A program made the translations under genes and the position numbers. Below, piece after piece: positions 41,006 through 52,340 of a stretch of DNA of 64,000 bases. Under the pieces are notes generated by a model. It did no database searches. It worked only from the letters and a program-made list of their open reading frames with translations, and was not told the origin of the DNA. Numbering within the stretch: the stretch's first letter is position 1; each line of letters starts with the position of its first letter. This DNA comes from Argentina anserina (Eukaryota > Streptophyta > Magnoliopsida > Rosales > Rosaceae), in contig NC_065874.1 of assembly GCF_933775445.1 (NCBI RefSeq), positions 14,093,001-14,157,000 on the forward strand, written 5' to 3'.

Positions 41006-42862
41006 ATGGGCATGGGATACTGGTGTCTGAACTGTTTCACTAGTAGAGGAAAAGCTTCAAAGGAAGAGGAGCAGGAAGAGGAGGAGGAAGGAAACAAACA
41101 CCAACATGAACAAGGAAACGTAATAAGCCATCTCCCAGATCAAGAGGAGGAGGAGGAGGAAGGAAACAAACACCAACATGAACAAGGAGACGTAATAAGC
41201 CATCTCCCAGATCAAGAGGAGGAGGAGGAGGAGGGGGAGGAAGGAAACAAACACCAACATGAACAAGGAGACGTAATAAGCCATCTCCCAGATCAAGAGG
41301 AGGAGGAGGAAGGAAACAAACACCACCACGAACAAGGAAACATAATAAGCCATCTCTTAGATCAGTCTATTGATGTTCCAGCTGACAGAATTAGTGGTGA
41401 TCTCTTTTCTCGTTCTAGTGAGAGGGAAGAAATTAAGATTCATGAGAAGCTGAGCAGTACCATTTCAAATGACAGAATCAGTGATCTCCCGGATGATGTG
41501 CTGCTTCTCATACTCTCATTCTTGCCTTCCAAAGCCATTGGTCGAACAAGTGTCTTATCTCGAAGATGGAGTCATGTATGGTCTTCCTATCCCATCCTTG
41601 ACTTCTCTGAACTTCTTAGTGGTAATGAAGCTGCTCATCGTCAGATGAGCGCAAGGATCATCAACACGGTGCTGGCATGCCTCGTCCAAAGCAATTTTGT
41701 GTTCGACCAATGCTACAAAGTTTCCTTAACAAAAGGCAGCATAGATTGCTTTCAAAGAGTTAGGGGTGATCCAGACAATTCTTGTTTGGCTAGGGTTGAA
41801 GAGCTTGTGCTCGATGTCTCGTTCAGCAGTAGTGCAAATACATCTAGATTGCCTCAATGTCAACTTAAGAGTCACTCAATAAGTAGTAGTAGACTGAGCT
41901 CAAAGGCGTGGCTAGGGTTTCCATCTACTTATGTTGTTTCGTCGTATATCCTTTCGCTCCAAGATTTAACTCTAAATGAGATGGATTTCTCAGGTATGGA
42001 TTTATTATCCGTTTCTTCATTCCCTTTTCTCGAGAAATTGAAACTATACCGGTGTAGAGGAATGACTTCTCTGAACATTTGTTGTCCAAACCTAAAGGAC
42101 ATACAAGTTTGGAGTATGAAGCTATATAGCATGCAGATCTCTGGAATGAGACTAGAGACGTTGTATTTTTATGGAAATTGCATCCGTGATCGGGTCAACA
42201 TTTCTGCGCCGAATCTACAATCTTTGGATTGGGGAAATTACATTGCTAATAAGTGTGCCATTCACAACTTTCCTACGCCCAAAAGATATCGCATGCGTCA
42301 TGACTTGTTCGGCGGTACAAGGTTTAAAACGACTCGTCATAGTTTAGTGATCGATCTTCTTTCCTATTCCTCCCAAGCTGAAATCCTTGAATTATCCCAT
42401 GACTACTACCTCGAGATTCTATCAGAAATATATCTCGAATCTGGTGGCTTACCTTTCTCATTCGGGAAACTTAAAACCTTGAGAATGAGTGGTGAAATGA
42501 GGCAAAGACATCTTGGTGGTCTAGCATGCCTGTTGAAGAGCTCTCCGGTAGTCCACACCCTCGATCTCTGGTTTAGTCAGGAAGAAGAGCATAAGTGGAA
42601 CAACGATTTGTTGGAAACATTGATCCCCTTTCTTATTCGCCTAAAGGTAGTCAACATTCACCTTGGTAAGATCATATCTGAGAATGCTATAACTTTCGCA
42701 AAGATTATGCTCAAATATGGAACAGATCTGGAAAACATTATTCTTAAATTTTGGAGGAGCGGAAGTGCTCTCCCACCCAATGCCCTAGTTGACACCATTG
42801 CTTTATTAAATGGATTCCCCAGGGCATCTATAAATGCCAAGCTCTCAACATACTGCTATTGA
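41006..42862 (+). CDS. F-box/LRR (FBD-type) protein with N-terminal acidic-His repeats
   Basis: A single-exon frame. After MGMGYWCLNCFTSRGKASKE come four in-frame repeats (residues ~20-125) of the form EEEEEGNKHQHEQGDVISHL then PDQ. The F-box (DRISDLPDDVLLLILSFLPS, KAIGRTSVLSRRWSHVWSSY) starts near residue 155, followed by leucine-rich repeats (LDLSELL-like, FPFLEKLKLYRCRGM, CPNLKDIQVWSMKL, NLQSLDWGNY) and an FBD-like C-terminus (NGFPRASINAKLS). F-box proteins bind SKP1 and pick targets for SCF ubiquitin ligases; the LRRs would bind the target. The frame is open upstream to 40841, but the duplicate at 57002 supports a start at 41006 or 41012. A start at 41012 gives MGYWCLNCF, compatible with N-myristoylation. 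Confidence 0.85.
   Translation: MGMGYWCLNCFTSRGKASKEEEQEEEEEGNKHQHEQGNVISHLPDQEEEEEEGNKHQHEQGDVISHLPDQEEEEEEGEEGNKHQHEQGDVISHLPDQEEEEEGNKHHHEQGNIISHLLDQSIDVPADRISGDLFSRSSEREEIKIHEKLSSTISNDRISDLPDDVLLLILSFLPSKAIGRTSVLSRRWSHVWSSYPILDFSELLSGNEAAHRQMSARIINTVLACLVQSNFVFDQCYKVSLTKGSIDCFQRVRGDPDNSCLARVEELVLDVSFSSSANTSRLPQCQLKSHSISSSRLSSKAWLGFPSTYVVSSYILSLQDLTLNEMDFSGMDLLSVSSFPFLEKLKLYRCRGMTSLNICCPNLKDIQVWSMKLYSMQISGMRLETLYFYGNCIRDRVNISAPNLQSLDWGNYIANKCAIHNFPTPKRYRMRHDLFGGTRFKTTRHSLVIDLLSYSSQAEILELSHDYYLEILSEIYLESGGLPFSFGKLKTLRMSGEMRQRHLGGLACLLKSSPVVHTLDLWFSQEEEHKWNNDLLETLIPFLIRLKVVNIHLGKIISENAITFAKIMLKYGTDLENIILKFWRSGSALPPNALVDTIALLNGFPRASINAKLSTYCY
41080..41362 (+). repeat. Coding tandem repeat, four units of 69-81 bp
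   Basis: GGAAACAAACACCA recurs at 41090, 41162, 41243 and 41312. Spacings of 72, 81 and 69 bp are all multiples of three, so the frame is kept. GAG codon runs vary in length between units. The duplicate F-box gene has only one unit. Confidence 0.92.
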
Positions 42863-42906
42863 AGATATTAGACAGTTTTGACTCTGCACCGATTTCATAT
42901 TCGAAA

Positions 42907-42987
42907 TAGAGAGAGAGAGAGAGAGAGTTTCACACCCCGGGACCATAAAAAAGTTAGTTATTTTTGACAATTTTATGCTTCAATGGG

Positions 42988-43021
<34 letters not shown>
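42907..43021 (+). repeat. (GA)n and (TA)n microsatellites after the F-box gene
   Basis: GA run at 42907-42928 and TA run at 42990-43021; the solo LTR is inserted in the TA run. Confidence 0.9.
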
Positions 43022-43024
<3 letters not shown>

Positions 43025-45386
43025 AATAACCCGAAATTTTTGGAACTATCTATTGAGTTGATTTAATTATATAAAGTTTGCAAATTCCATTAAACGTGTT
43101 TATGTCGCCTTGCAACGTCGGAAATCGAAAACGGAAACGTTATCGGAACGTTTATTTAGAAAAACGTTACGTTTCCGCAACGTGAGTATCGACTTTTATT
43201 TCGTCGTTCGTTTGTGAAAACTTCTTTCACCGAAGTTCGTACGTGAAAGTTGTGGACACATCACACGTTCTAATCGGACGTCGTACGTGAAAGTTATTAA
43301 TGTCGGAAATTAGTTTTCGATTTTGGAAACGAGTATAAATAGATAATTATTGGAGTTAGGGTTTCCATTTCTGGAAACCCACACCCCGCGCCTCCCTCAC
43401 CTCTCTCTCTCCCCGATTCGCTCTCTCTCTCTCTCTCTCTCAAAAACCCATCTCCGGTGATCTTGTCCTCCGACCGTCCGTGTCACACACCGCTGGCCCA
43501 GAAAGCTTCGCGCGACCCTCCGCAGTCGACCCCGAGCTCGACACGCCGTTCCACGCCGCGCCGGAGCTCCACCAGCGATCCCAAGATTTGGCAGAAACCA
43601 CCTCCGTCCTAGGCGCATCTCTGGCGACTCTCCGGTGCACCCAAGGCACGATTTAGGTATGGGATTGCTTGATTGTTGGTTGTTGTGCTTTGTGTGTGAA
43701 TTTGTGATGTTTTGATTGTGGATCAGAGGAGGAAAGGGGGGGGGGGGAGATTTCGCCGCCTTAGGCGGTGCGTGTGGGTGCGTGGAGGGGGTGGGAGGCG
43801 GCGTGAGGCCGTGGGGAAGTAGAGGAGAAGGAGAGGAGGAGATTCAAGGCGGCGGTGGCGTGCTATGCGCCGGCCTTAGGCTCGGCGCGTGGGCCCCACG
43901 CGCTGACACAATGAGTGGCGTGTGAGCGCCACGCGCGGTCGACGGAGGGCGGCGCGTGTACCCCACGCGCCGCCACGTGCGGCGACGCGTGAATAGTGTT
44001 TTTAAACAGTGAATTGTAAAAAAAAATTTACTACGGTGAATGTAGAAAGGTGATTTACGTACTGTAAATGTAAATTTATTTTACGTACTGTAAATGTAAA
44101 TTTATTTTACGTACAGTAAATGTAAATGTAAATTACTTTTTTAGTAAATGTAAAAAGTAATTTCATAAGGGTAAATCAGTTATTGTTATTTACTGAGACA
44201 ATATTTACATGTGAATAGTATGCATACGTGCATAAATACGTAAACAGTATGTATACGTAATTGATGTGTATTTGTACAGAAATACGTGAACAGTAAAATA
44301 CGTAATTGATGATATAGTAGAATATATATATTTATATAAATGGTAAATAGGTATATATATATATATATATATAGTTTGCTATATTATATACTGTTATGAT
44401 TTCGTTGTGAATATGTTCACGTTGGTGATGAGATTTATATATCGAGCATGTGATTTGATTTGTACAATATGACATGATGATTATTGTACGTGGTTTTAAC
44501 GTTGAGTTTGTTAAAACGTGTTTTGTCTTTGGACGTGATTTATGTCTTCGGACGAGTTTTTGTCTTTGGACATGATTGATGTCTTCGGACGTGTTTATAT
44601 CTTCGGACCAGTCTTCGGACGTGTTTGGCATGTCGGAACCTAGCCTTTGGTCGAGCGAAAGTTACGATACAGTTAGAGCTCTAGTCTGTCTGCCGGGGTA
44701 CTGCATATGAGGTAACAGATGGGTTATCGGCTTATGAGTACCCATATATTTTGATATTGGATGACAGATGGTTGTCCAATATCGGCGGTGTACTACGTGA
44801 GGGGTAACAGAGGTGTACCAGCGTTCATTAGTACCCGTATTATAAATGCATTTGGGTAAACAGAGGGGTTGCCCAATTCTCATGAATACATATATTTTCA
44901 CATTATTAGACAATCAGATGGGCCATCTAATTTATCATGAGTGCATTTATATTTGTTGATTTGTGGATTTTCGTATATATTGATATGCGAGTGGTATTTG
45001 TTATTTTACTCATACGAGCTGTAAAGCTTACCAGGTTTGTGTTTACAATCCCGGTGCACCTATTCGATGATGTAGGGGATAATTTCGCAGGTGTCGATTA
45101 GTGGAAATCGAAGAACAACTCTGAAGATTCGAAGTCGTTCATATTCCATCTTGTGGTGAGGATTTGTGTGGATTTTCGTGAGAATTTGTGAGGATTATTA
45201 CATTTCCATTTGATGTAATGTTGATTTATAAATTTAGTTTGTAATAATTGGTTTCTCTGTGTTGTATTGTGAACTCAGTAATGAGTCACTGAAACATTAA
45301 AACGATTTCGATTTATTAAGATTATTTTAGAGTTTTTCATAACGTCGAAATTCGAGTTTCATGCTCGAAATTTTGGGGTCCTGACA
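43022..45386 (+). mobile_element. Solo LTR of a Ty3/gypsy (chromovirus Tekay-like) element, 2.37 kb
   Basis: Starts TGTAATAACCCGAAATTTTT and ends ATTTTGGGGTCCTGACA, with flanking TATAT on both sides (43017-43021, 45387-45391). Such ends are known from long LTRs of plant Tekay/Del elements. A TATA-like GTATAAATAG (43333-43342) is followed by a C/T-rich and then GC-rich leader (43380-43990) containing a G10 run near 43740 and repeats of GCGTGGGCCCCACGCG-like palindromes. A 27-bp repeat (TTACGTACTGTAAATGTAAA) lies at 44053-44130 and GTCTTCGGACGTG-type repeats at 44520-44630. No internal coding region. Confidence 0.75.
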
Positions 45387-45853
45387 TATATATATATATG
45401 TGTGTATGTATAATTTAAGACTAATATATATTTTGGGAGTACATTCTCTCTCCCGTGTTAACCCAGAGGCAGGAAACAAGTCCCTTTTCTTTTCTACTCC
45501 TTGTTCTATCTGTTCTCTCCATTCTCTATGGTCATCACATCATCCATCTTCCCACCTTTCTTCTTCCTTCTTCCATGGGTCAATTATCGACCTTTAGAAT
45601 GTGTCAACTCTCCTCTCATCACAAAACGAAGCAGCCCAGATCTTCCAAGTCAAGTCTCCGACGATTCAAGCTTTTCCGACACTGCAATGGCCACCTCAAC
45701 ACCTGTGAGCCTGCATTGGTCAGCTGAGTCACTCCTAAAGAGAAGGAACTAAGGGAAGAGAAGGTTGCGGTGACTAGACCGGAAAATTCTCACACCTTAA
45801 AACAAAATGAGACAAAAAGGGCAGCTGAGTCACCTTCTGCTTCTCATTTCCCC

Positions 45854-45860
45854 TATAAAA
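45854..45860 (+). promoter_or_regulatory. Candidate TATA box of the eL33-fusion gene
   Basis: TATAAAA, followed about 55 bp later by a (CT)n run (45911-45942) in the presumed leader. The coding ATG is at 46673 after a leader intron ending TTTCTTGTTTAG at 46648. Confidence 0.6.
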
Positions 45861-45911
45861 CCGGAAATTCTCTGCTCCCTCACTTCACACTCTCACCGTG
45901 ACACTCTGTAC

Positions 45912-45945
<34 letters not shown>

Positions 45946-46672
45946 GTTCTTCAAGTTTCTTTAATTTCTTGCTCAAAATTCCAGTGAGGTTTACGCGATT
46001 CTCTTCTTCTGCATTGTTTGATTTCTTCTAGCTTCTACAGTACTAGAAATCAGTAGTTCAAGAATTCGGAGTGAAATTTCGTCGTCTTTAATTTCTGAGT
46101 GTGTATGATTCTTGATTTGGTTTAGTCTCTGATATGAACATTGTTCTTTAGTCACTAGCTTTTGGATTCTTGTTGAACAAGAAAGTCTTTTGGTACGAGT
46201 TAACTCCATCTAGCTCTCTTCTGAAATGTAGCTTGATTTTCTTGTATAATTTTCCTTCGAGATTAGCTTTGCCTGAGTTATGAGCTTAATTACGATTAGA
46301 TTATGAAAACAGCGAGTATTTCTTTGTTTACTTTGTTCGTAGTTGAATATTTATGTTAATTATGTATCCGTAGTGAACCTTGTGTTTGATTTTACTACAC
46401 AATTGATGATCTTGAGCATCGTTTTGCTTTCGTGTTGACTTTCGCATTTTAGTGTTTGTTTTTCATGTTATTTGGATGGACATTGTGCTATTTTCCCTTC
46501 AATTTTTGTGTTCTTTGGACTTGTTCTGACTACTGAACTATCAGATCATCTCCGGGAAAGATTGTAGTAGAAAACAAAGTTTTCTTGAACTTGTCATTTC
46601 AAGCTTTGAAGACTAATTCGTGTTGTTGTTTCATTGTTTCTTGTTTAGGTCTCTGTTCCAAGAGGGTAAAGA

Positions 46673-48071
46673 ATGGCCGATATCGGTGGTGATGGTATGC
46701 CACTTGAAGGGATGGAGTTATATAAGCAACAGTTCAAGCAGATTTTCAACACACACTTGGCAAGGATTTTGACTTTTGATCCCAACAGTGTGGTTTCAGA
46801 AAAGGGCGTACGCGAAATTTTGCACGGGTTAACTGCGGCAGCATTCGGCAAGGGCGTCATCTACAATGGCGGATTTATACCCCGGGCTGATTATAATATG
46901 AATGAAGCACTCGAATACCTCGAGTTCAAGGAGTACCCGAATGCTAGGATTGGCGGGGAGAGGTGCTTCATGCAGTTGCTCAGAGAGTGTCATGATGAGG
47001 CAGTGCGTAGAGAATTAGATAACATAGTAGCTCAAGCAGCTCTTATTGGTGAAGCAGCCTCGAAAGTTCTTATACAGATGATGGTGGTGCTGAACATAGA
47101 GGACAGACGGGAGTTGGTGGAACCGTTCAGTGATACCCTGAAAATGTTATCATTCTTAGTGGATGCTTTTGATTGGCCTGGGAAAAGTGCTTATTTTGGT
47201 GTGGTGTTTAACAGGATCATGGTTCTTATGAAGCAAGCACACAGAGAATTCATCCTACAGGTCACTAAGAGAATAAGGATGCCAATTTACAGTCTAGGAT
47301 ATATTGAACAGTTGGAACTAAATATTGGCATCAATGAGGACTATGTACCATTTGTTCACCGCATCCTTGGTTGGACTGTAAGAATTGTCTCAAAGCTGGA
47401 GTCTTATCTGAGCTTTGCACTACTGCCCAATGGGGATGGGCCGAGGTTGCTCGAAACAGATACAAGGTCAGTAGGTTGGCTGCTGAAAGAACTCCAACAT
47501 CTGGGAGATGAGTCGATGGCTTTATTCACAATGAGGGCAGAGGTACTATTTTCCACGTATAAACAACATGAGTATTTCAATGATATTGAGCCATTTCTCA
47601 ACAGAATGTATGCACTGGCAAATGTACTGTGGAAGGATCTGTTGAGTGAGGTGCAAGTGGTGAACAGACCCCTATTTCAAGGGAGAGTCAGATTGCATGT
47701 TGAAGGAAAAATCATGAAACTGTACCCCAAGAGCACACTGATAGGGATAGTAGGAATCAACTCTAGGAAAGAAGCTGAGTGGTACACTGGAAAACCCGTT
47801 GCCTACCGCTACAAGAATAATGTGCAGAAAAAAATAAGCCACTACTGCTGCATTTGGGGAAAGATTATTAGGCCTCATGGTGACTTTGGTATCCTTTATG
47901 CTAAGTTCAGATCCCATTTGGTCCCCGCGGTACTGTTTTATACTGAAACAATTTTTATGATTTTCTGTTCTTGTCTTTTGTTTGAGAACATGGTTATCTT
48001 ATGGATCCATTTCCTGTGTTGTTCCTTTGTAGACAATTGTTCGGCTGAGGGTATATATTGGTGTCAAATGA
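46673..48071 (+). CDS. Fusion of an unrecognised ~330-aa domain with ribosomal protein eL33 (L35a)-like domain
   Basis: Exon 1 (46673-47929, 419 codons) begins MADIGGDGMPLEGMELYKQQ. The first ~335 residues look helical (for example CFMQLLRECHDEAVRRELDN, IVAQAALIGEAASKVLIQMM, IEDRRELVEPFSDTLKMLSF) and I do not recognise them. From residue ~337 the sequence is eL33: VRLHVEGKIM, IGIVGINSRKEAEWYTGKPV, AYRYKNNVQKKISHYCCIWG and KIIRPHGDFGILYAKFRSHL. Splicing at GCG/GTACTG to exon 2 (48033-48071) adds TIVRLRVYIGVK, matching the eL33 C-terminus. The total is 431 aa. The eL33 part lacks the usual N-terminal KRSKSNQYPN-like stretch and has lost basic residues, so ribosome assembly is doubtful. Confidence 0.75.
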
Positions 48072-48944
48072 GGGTGTGCATTCGTTCCAAGATCATCAAC
48101 AAGGTAATTGTTTGATTAACTTATAGTTTGAACTGTTTCAATTTGGCATTATAGTGTTTGTTGTCTATTTTGACTCGTACGCGCAATGTGTGAACTTTAT
48201 CTGGGGATGCTCTATGAGTTTAAACGTGGGCCTGTATATTGGTTAGCTTCACATGCAAGTTTGTAGTGTCATCTTTCAACTTATCTTATAATTATTTCTC
48301 AGTCTGGTTAAATTCCATGCACATTCATTTTCTACTGATCATTTAGCCAAATGACTCGGCGTTTCCCATTCTTGGAGAACAAACCTAAGAAATATATAGA
48401 TGCATATATATTTTCTTTACGAAATGGTCCTTATTGCCTTGCAGCTGGTTGGCTTTGTCAGCTTCAATTCTAATCCTTCTTGTCTTCTTTTTCATCTTTT
48501 GTAGTTTTGCACTCATTCTATCGTCTATGAAGACTAATCTTGCAGTTCCCCAGGACTTGCTGTGTTTGTTGGGTTCTGATCTGCCACTCCCCCCCCCCTC
48601 CCCCTGCATGGAGATGTTCTTATCACATATTAAATTGTAGACGTATGCTTCCTCTGTAATAGCTAAATACTCGGTCATATCGATCTGTTGGTTTGGATCG
48701 TGACATTTTACATGTTTGTTACCTTATCTAAGATTTTGAATACATAGGGCAGTAAACACATATGGAGTTGATGGTGTTTGAATTTTGGAAGATGTTGAGG
48801 TGCTTGCGATATTCTGAAGTGATGCAGTTACTTTCTTCTTATTGTGTTGTACGTTAAGTGCTTGTTGAGAAAGTTCTGTGTCTGCTATATGCATAAGAGC
48901 CATGAAATGGGTTGTTTTTATGCCTTATGTCACTATCATTTTTC
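48072..48944. other. 3' flank of the eL33-fusion gene
   Basis: Non-coding; a C-rich run (CCCCCCCCTCCCCC) near 48591. No gene recognised. Confidence 0.4.
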
Positions 48945-49080
48945 AATAGAGCAAAGACATCTCTGGGGCTTAGCATGCCTGTTGATGATCTCTCCCGCAG
49001 TGCAAACCCTCGCTATTTGGTTTCTCTTCCGCAGAAGATGATAACTGGTACAAGGATTTGTTGGACACTGAGGCTCGAGC
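48945..49080 (+). pseudogene. Small fragment of an F-box/LRR gene of the 41006 type
   Basis: QRHLWGLACLLMISPAVQTL and AIWF correspond to RQRHLGGLACLLKSSPVVHT LDLWF in the intact gene (near 42500-42590), and the following bases (ACAAGGATTTGTTGGA) match ACAACGATTTGTTGGA. Only this C-terminal piece remains, so it is a third family member in the window. Confidence 0.75.
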
Positions 49081-49560
49081 CTAACTTCCTCATGCGCATC
49101 AAGTTATCATGGTTAAGATGTCACGTTACATAATTATTACCCAGAAGTTTAGACTTTGAGCATAGGAATATAATAATTATCAGGAATTGCAATATGATAA
49201 AGAACTTTAGATATAACCAAGTAAGCAAAGTTTTCCACTCGAGTTGGTCAGTTGTCTCCAAAACTACAACTTCAAAGCTAAAGCCATTCTTTTGGGTTTG
49301 GGGTGCAATAGAATAATTGACCTTTCTAACTTTCAATAATCATAGAATACGTCTGTACGTGCATTCATGGGCATTCCTTTCGTAAAGAAAAAAAAACAAG
49401 TCATATGCATGGAAGTATTGGATTTTGGTTCTCTGTCTTCCAGCTTCCCCTTGTGTTCAAATTATTATCCGGTAACCATTATGTCTTCTGAATTCCCCAA
49501 AGAGCTAAATTGTTTTTTGTTCGGTGCACATCTAATACGGTTGCACATAGTTTAGCAAAA
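49081..49560. other. Non-coding stretch
   Basis: Nothing recognised. Confidence 0.4.
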
Positions 49561-50179
49561 GAGAGATTTTAAATACACACCTCAAATCTCTTAATACAAA
49601 CTCATACTTAATACACCACATATTTCAATTCTCATTCTAATATTTTTACTCAATACACCACATAAAACACCTAAAATACCATTGAATTAAAAAATCACAA
49701 AATACATCATTATTTGTATATACAAAGCTACTTTTTACCGTGATTGTATATTAATATATATATATATATATATATTAACATCTTATAGATGTTTATATCA
49801 ATTCTTGTTTGTTCTTACGAATTATTATAGATTGCAATGTTTTTTTTTCAAATTCTTTAACCATAAAAATGATAAACAACATGATAAGAGAAATGGATGA
49901 ATTGATTGTTTGAAGAAGATGAACATTTCTTTGTTAAGAATGTATGAAGATGAAATTTAATGAAGGATGAAAAATTATAATTCTTTTTCATGAATTACCT
50001 TGTTTGGGACTCTAAAAATAGAAATGATCTTTTCGGTGAAAATTAAAGATTGAATTGATTGTTTGAATCTCCCGCTTAATTTTCTATCAAAATATATACT
50101 AATTTAAATTTTCCTGTAAATTTTCTTATTTTAATTGGTTCTAAAAATAAATTCTTCGTTTTGATAATTTAATTTGTTT

Positions 50180-50366
50180 TGTTCCGGGAGAAGTATTATT
50201 CTACCCTTACGTGTGTCTTAGCCAGCCTTATTAGGTTTCATGTTAAAGATAGATTTACATCTTTGTAATAGATTAAGATTCTGAATCCAGCGGGATTCAC
50301 GTGATGTAATGCATATATATAAGTCCTCATATCATTCAATAATACACAATTTTTCATTCTAAAACA
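50180..50366 (+). repeat. 5' LTR of the copia element
   Basis: TGTTCCGGGAGAAGTATTAT to CATTCTAAAACA, 187 bp. It includes a TATA-like ATGCATATATATAAG and is followed by CGTTATCACGC as probable primer-binding region. The 3' LTR copy is clearly similar but diverged by several substitutions and short indels, so the insertion is not recent. Confidence 0.9.
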
Positions 50367-50715
50367 CGTTATCACGCACTTTACCCTAAAACCCTGAACT
50401 TTTAGAACCCTGAATTTTTCTACCGTCGGCGCTCCTCGTCGGCGACAGCCTCTGCCCATCGCTCCTGCAGCCCCCGCAACCTCCTGCCCGCAGCCCCTAC
50501 GACCTCTCTGCAGCCCCTGCACGCAGCCTCGCAGCTCCGCAGGGGCTCCTCCGCATTCGTTCCGCAAAATCATCTTTTTTGCCCCGCAAGTCCCGCATCA
50601 GAGCATTCAAGATTGCTTCCCCCACATATTCACGCAAGAAACGCGAACTTCACAAGTAAAGTCTTCGCTCAAGAGAAGCTGCTCATGTCTTCTCACACCT
50701 TCAAAGGAAAAATCA

Positions 50716-51063
50716 TTGCTCGTCGTACTATGGTGATGACATTCATGCCGAGATAGACGATACTTTTGTCATCTACATACGATTTCGATCGTATCCTCAC
50801 AAGATTTCATCAAGCAACTTCTTGCATGACGATCGATATGCAGAATAATTTAATTATATGCGGTCTATTTGGCAGACCAATAAGAAAAAATGATCAATTG
50901 TCGTACCACTGTGATGACATCCATGCCTGAGACGGACGTTACTCATACGCAATTTATGACATCAGTATGAAGATCAAAAATGAATTCATCAAGCAACTTC
51001 CTGCATGACGATCGATTTGCAGAGCAATTTAATTATATGCGGTCTATTTGGCAGACCAACAAG
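50716..51063 (+). repeat. ~180-bp imperfect tandem duplication in the copia leader/gag region
   Basis: Segments ending TCATCAAGCAACTTCTTGCA, TGACGATCGATATGCAGA and GGTCTATTTGGCAGACCAA occur near 50808-50882 and 50986-51061. Confidence 0.8.
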
Positions 51064-52262
51064 TATGTTTTTCTTAAAGTTTCTGCTTTTGAACATATAT
51101 ATATATTTAAATTATCGGGCGGTATTAGCCTTCTTCATGTCTCTTTTCCGGCCTTCTTATAACGCCGATGAGACCAAAGAGGGATATGATTCCCCTCTTG
51201 GTAGACGTTTTTCATGTGACGGTCCTGTGGGAGTCACGTTATTATTCAAAAGGAAGAAATCGATTTTGTGTGGTCGCCTGAGTGCACCGCTATTTTGGGT
51301 GTGATCATAAGAATCACCGATATGCATCGATTATTTTGTGACCATATACATCACAACTCTTCTAATTCCGGTTACATACTTGAATAATGTCGATCATTCG
51401 AAACATATACAACCATCATTTCTTATGGATGCGTCGTCATCGCGACTGTTAGTTGAATGTTTGAGTTTTCTTAAACTCATGTCTATAAACGATAATCACA
51501 AGGTCTACGTACTCATTTATTTGAGTTGAAACCCATTACTTTGAAACAACACTATTTCCTAACAAAAGATCCTAAAAAATTAACGAATTCTATGGGACAC
51601 ACTTAAAGTGATTCAATAAACGTCTATGACGTTGTATTACCAGAGTTGATCTTGAAGCATGCTCCACATCCGAGAAACACATGTCATTTTTGGCACCTGT
51701 ATCTATTTATTAAGGGAACTTTGGAGATGGAAACGTAACATTCTTTCCATTCTCAAGTAAGCTAATTTTTTGAGCCTTAGGCTAAGGCTCTGCCTGATCC
51801 GATATGCAAGATTTTGTTGCTACGGACTTTTGATTAGTCAATCTATTTTGACTATGTTTTCTGCTTACTATTTTTCAAGTATGACGTTGGCATTGCCATG
51901 TTTCTTGCTCGACTTTAGCTTAAGTCGTCTATTGGAATTGGAAGTTTGTTTGTGTTGTACTAAATATTGGCATATTCAATAAAATTTCTCGTATTCTTTG
52001 TTTACAAGATGATCTCGTGAGAATTTTATTTGCCTAGACTTAGCATGAATGGTCAACGTTTGCAACTCACGTGGTTTTTAAATTAGCCGCTTTTGGATTA
52101 CATGAGACCCCAATAGTACTACATTGTGAATTTGGACCTTAAAATTTGGAAAACAGACCTTGGAACGTCAAAATTGACGTCGTTATCCGCGATTACTGTT
52201 CCGGCGTTTTGGCCGCCTTCCGATCACTTGCCGACGTTTCTGGCGCCACCATCTGGTTCCTG

Positions 52263-52340
52263 CCTGCGTCCCACTGTCGGACAGCAGTCCCGGCCTCCTT
52301 GCCTGCGTCCCACTGTCGGACAGCAGTCCCGGCCTCGTTG
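52263..52340 (+). repeat. 39-bp tandem repeat, two copies
   Basis: CCTGCGTCCCACTGTCGGAC with its continuation AGCAGTCCCGGCCTC starts at 52263 and 52302; inside the copia element. Confidence 0.9.

Noticed and set aside
41057..41353. Antisense 98-codon frame of repeated Leu/Val segments
   Set aside because: It is the complement of the GAG/CAC-rich coding repeat of the F-box gene; the leucine runs come from reverse-reading Glu codons.
43716..43925. Gly-rich frame in the solo LTR
   Set aside because: GC-rich low-complexity LTR leader without homology or codon structure.
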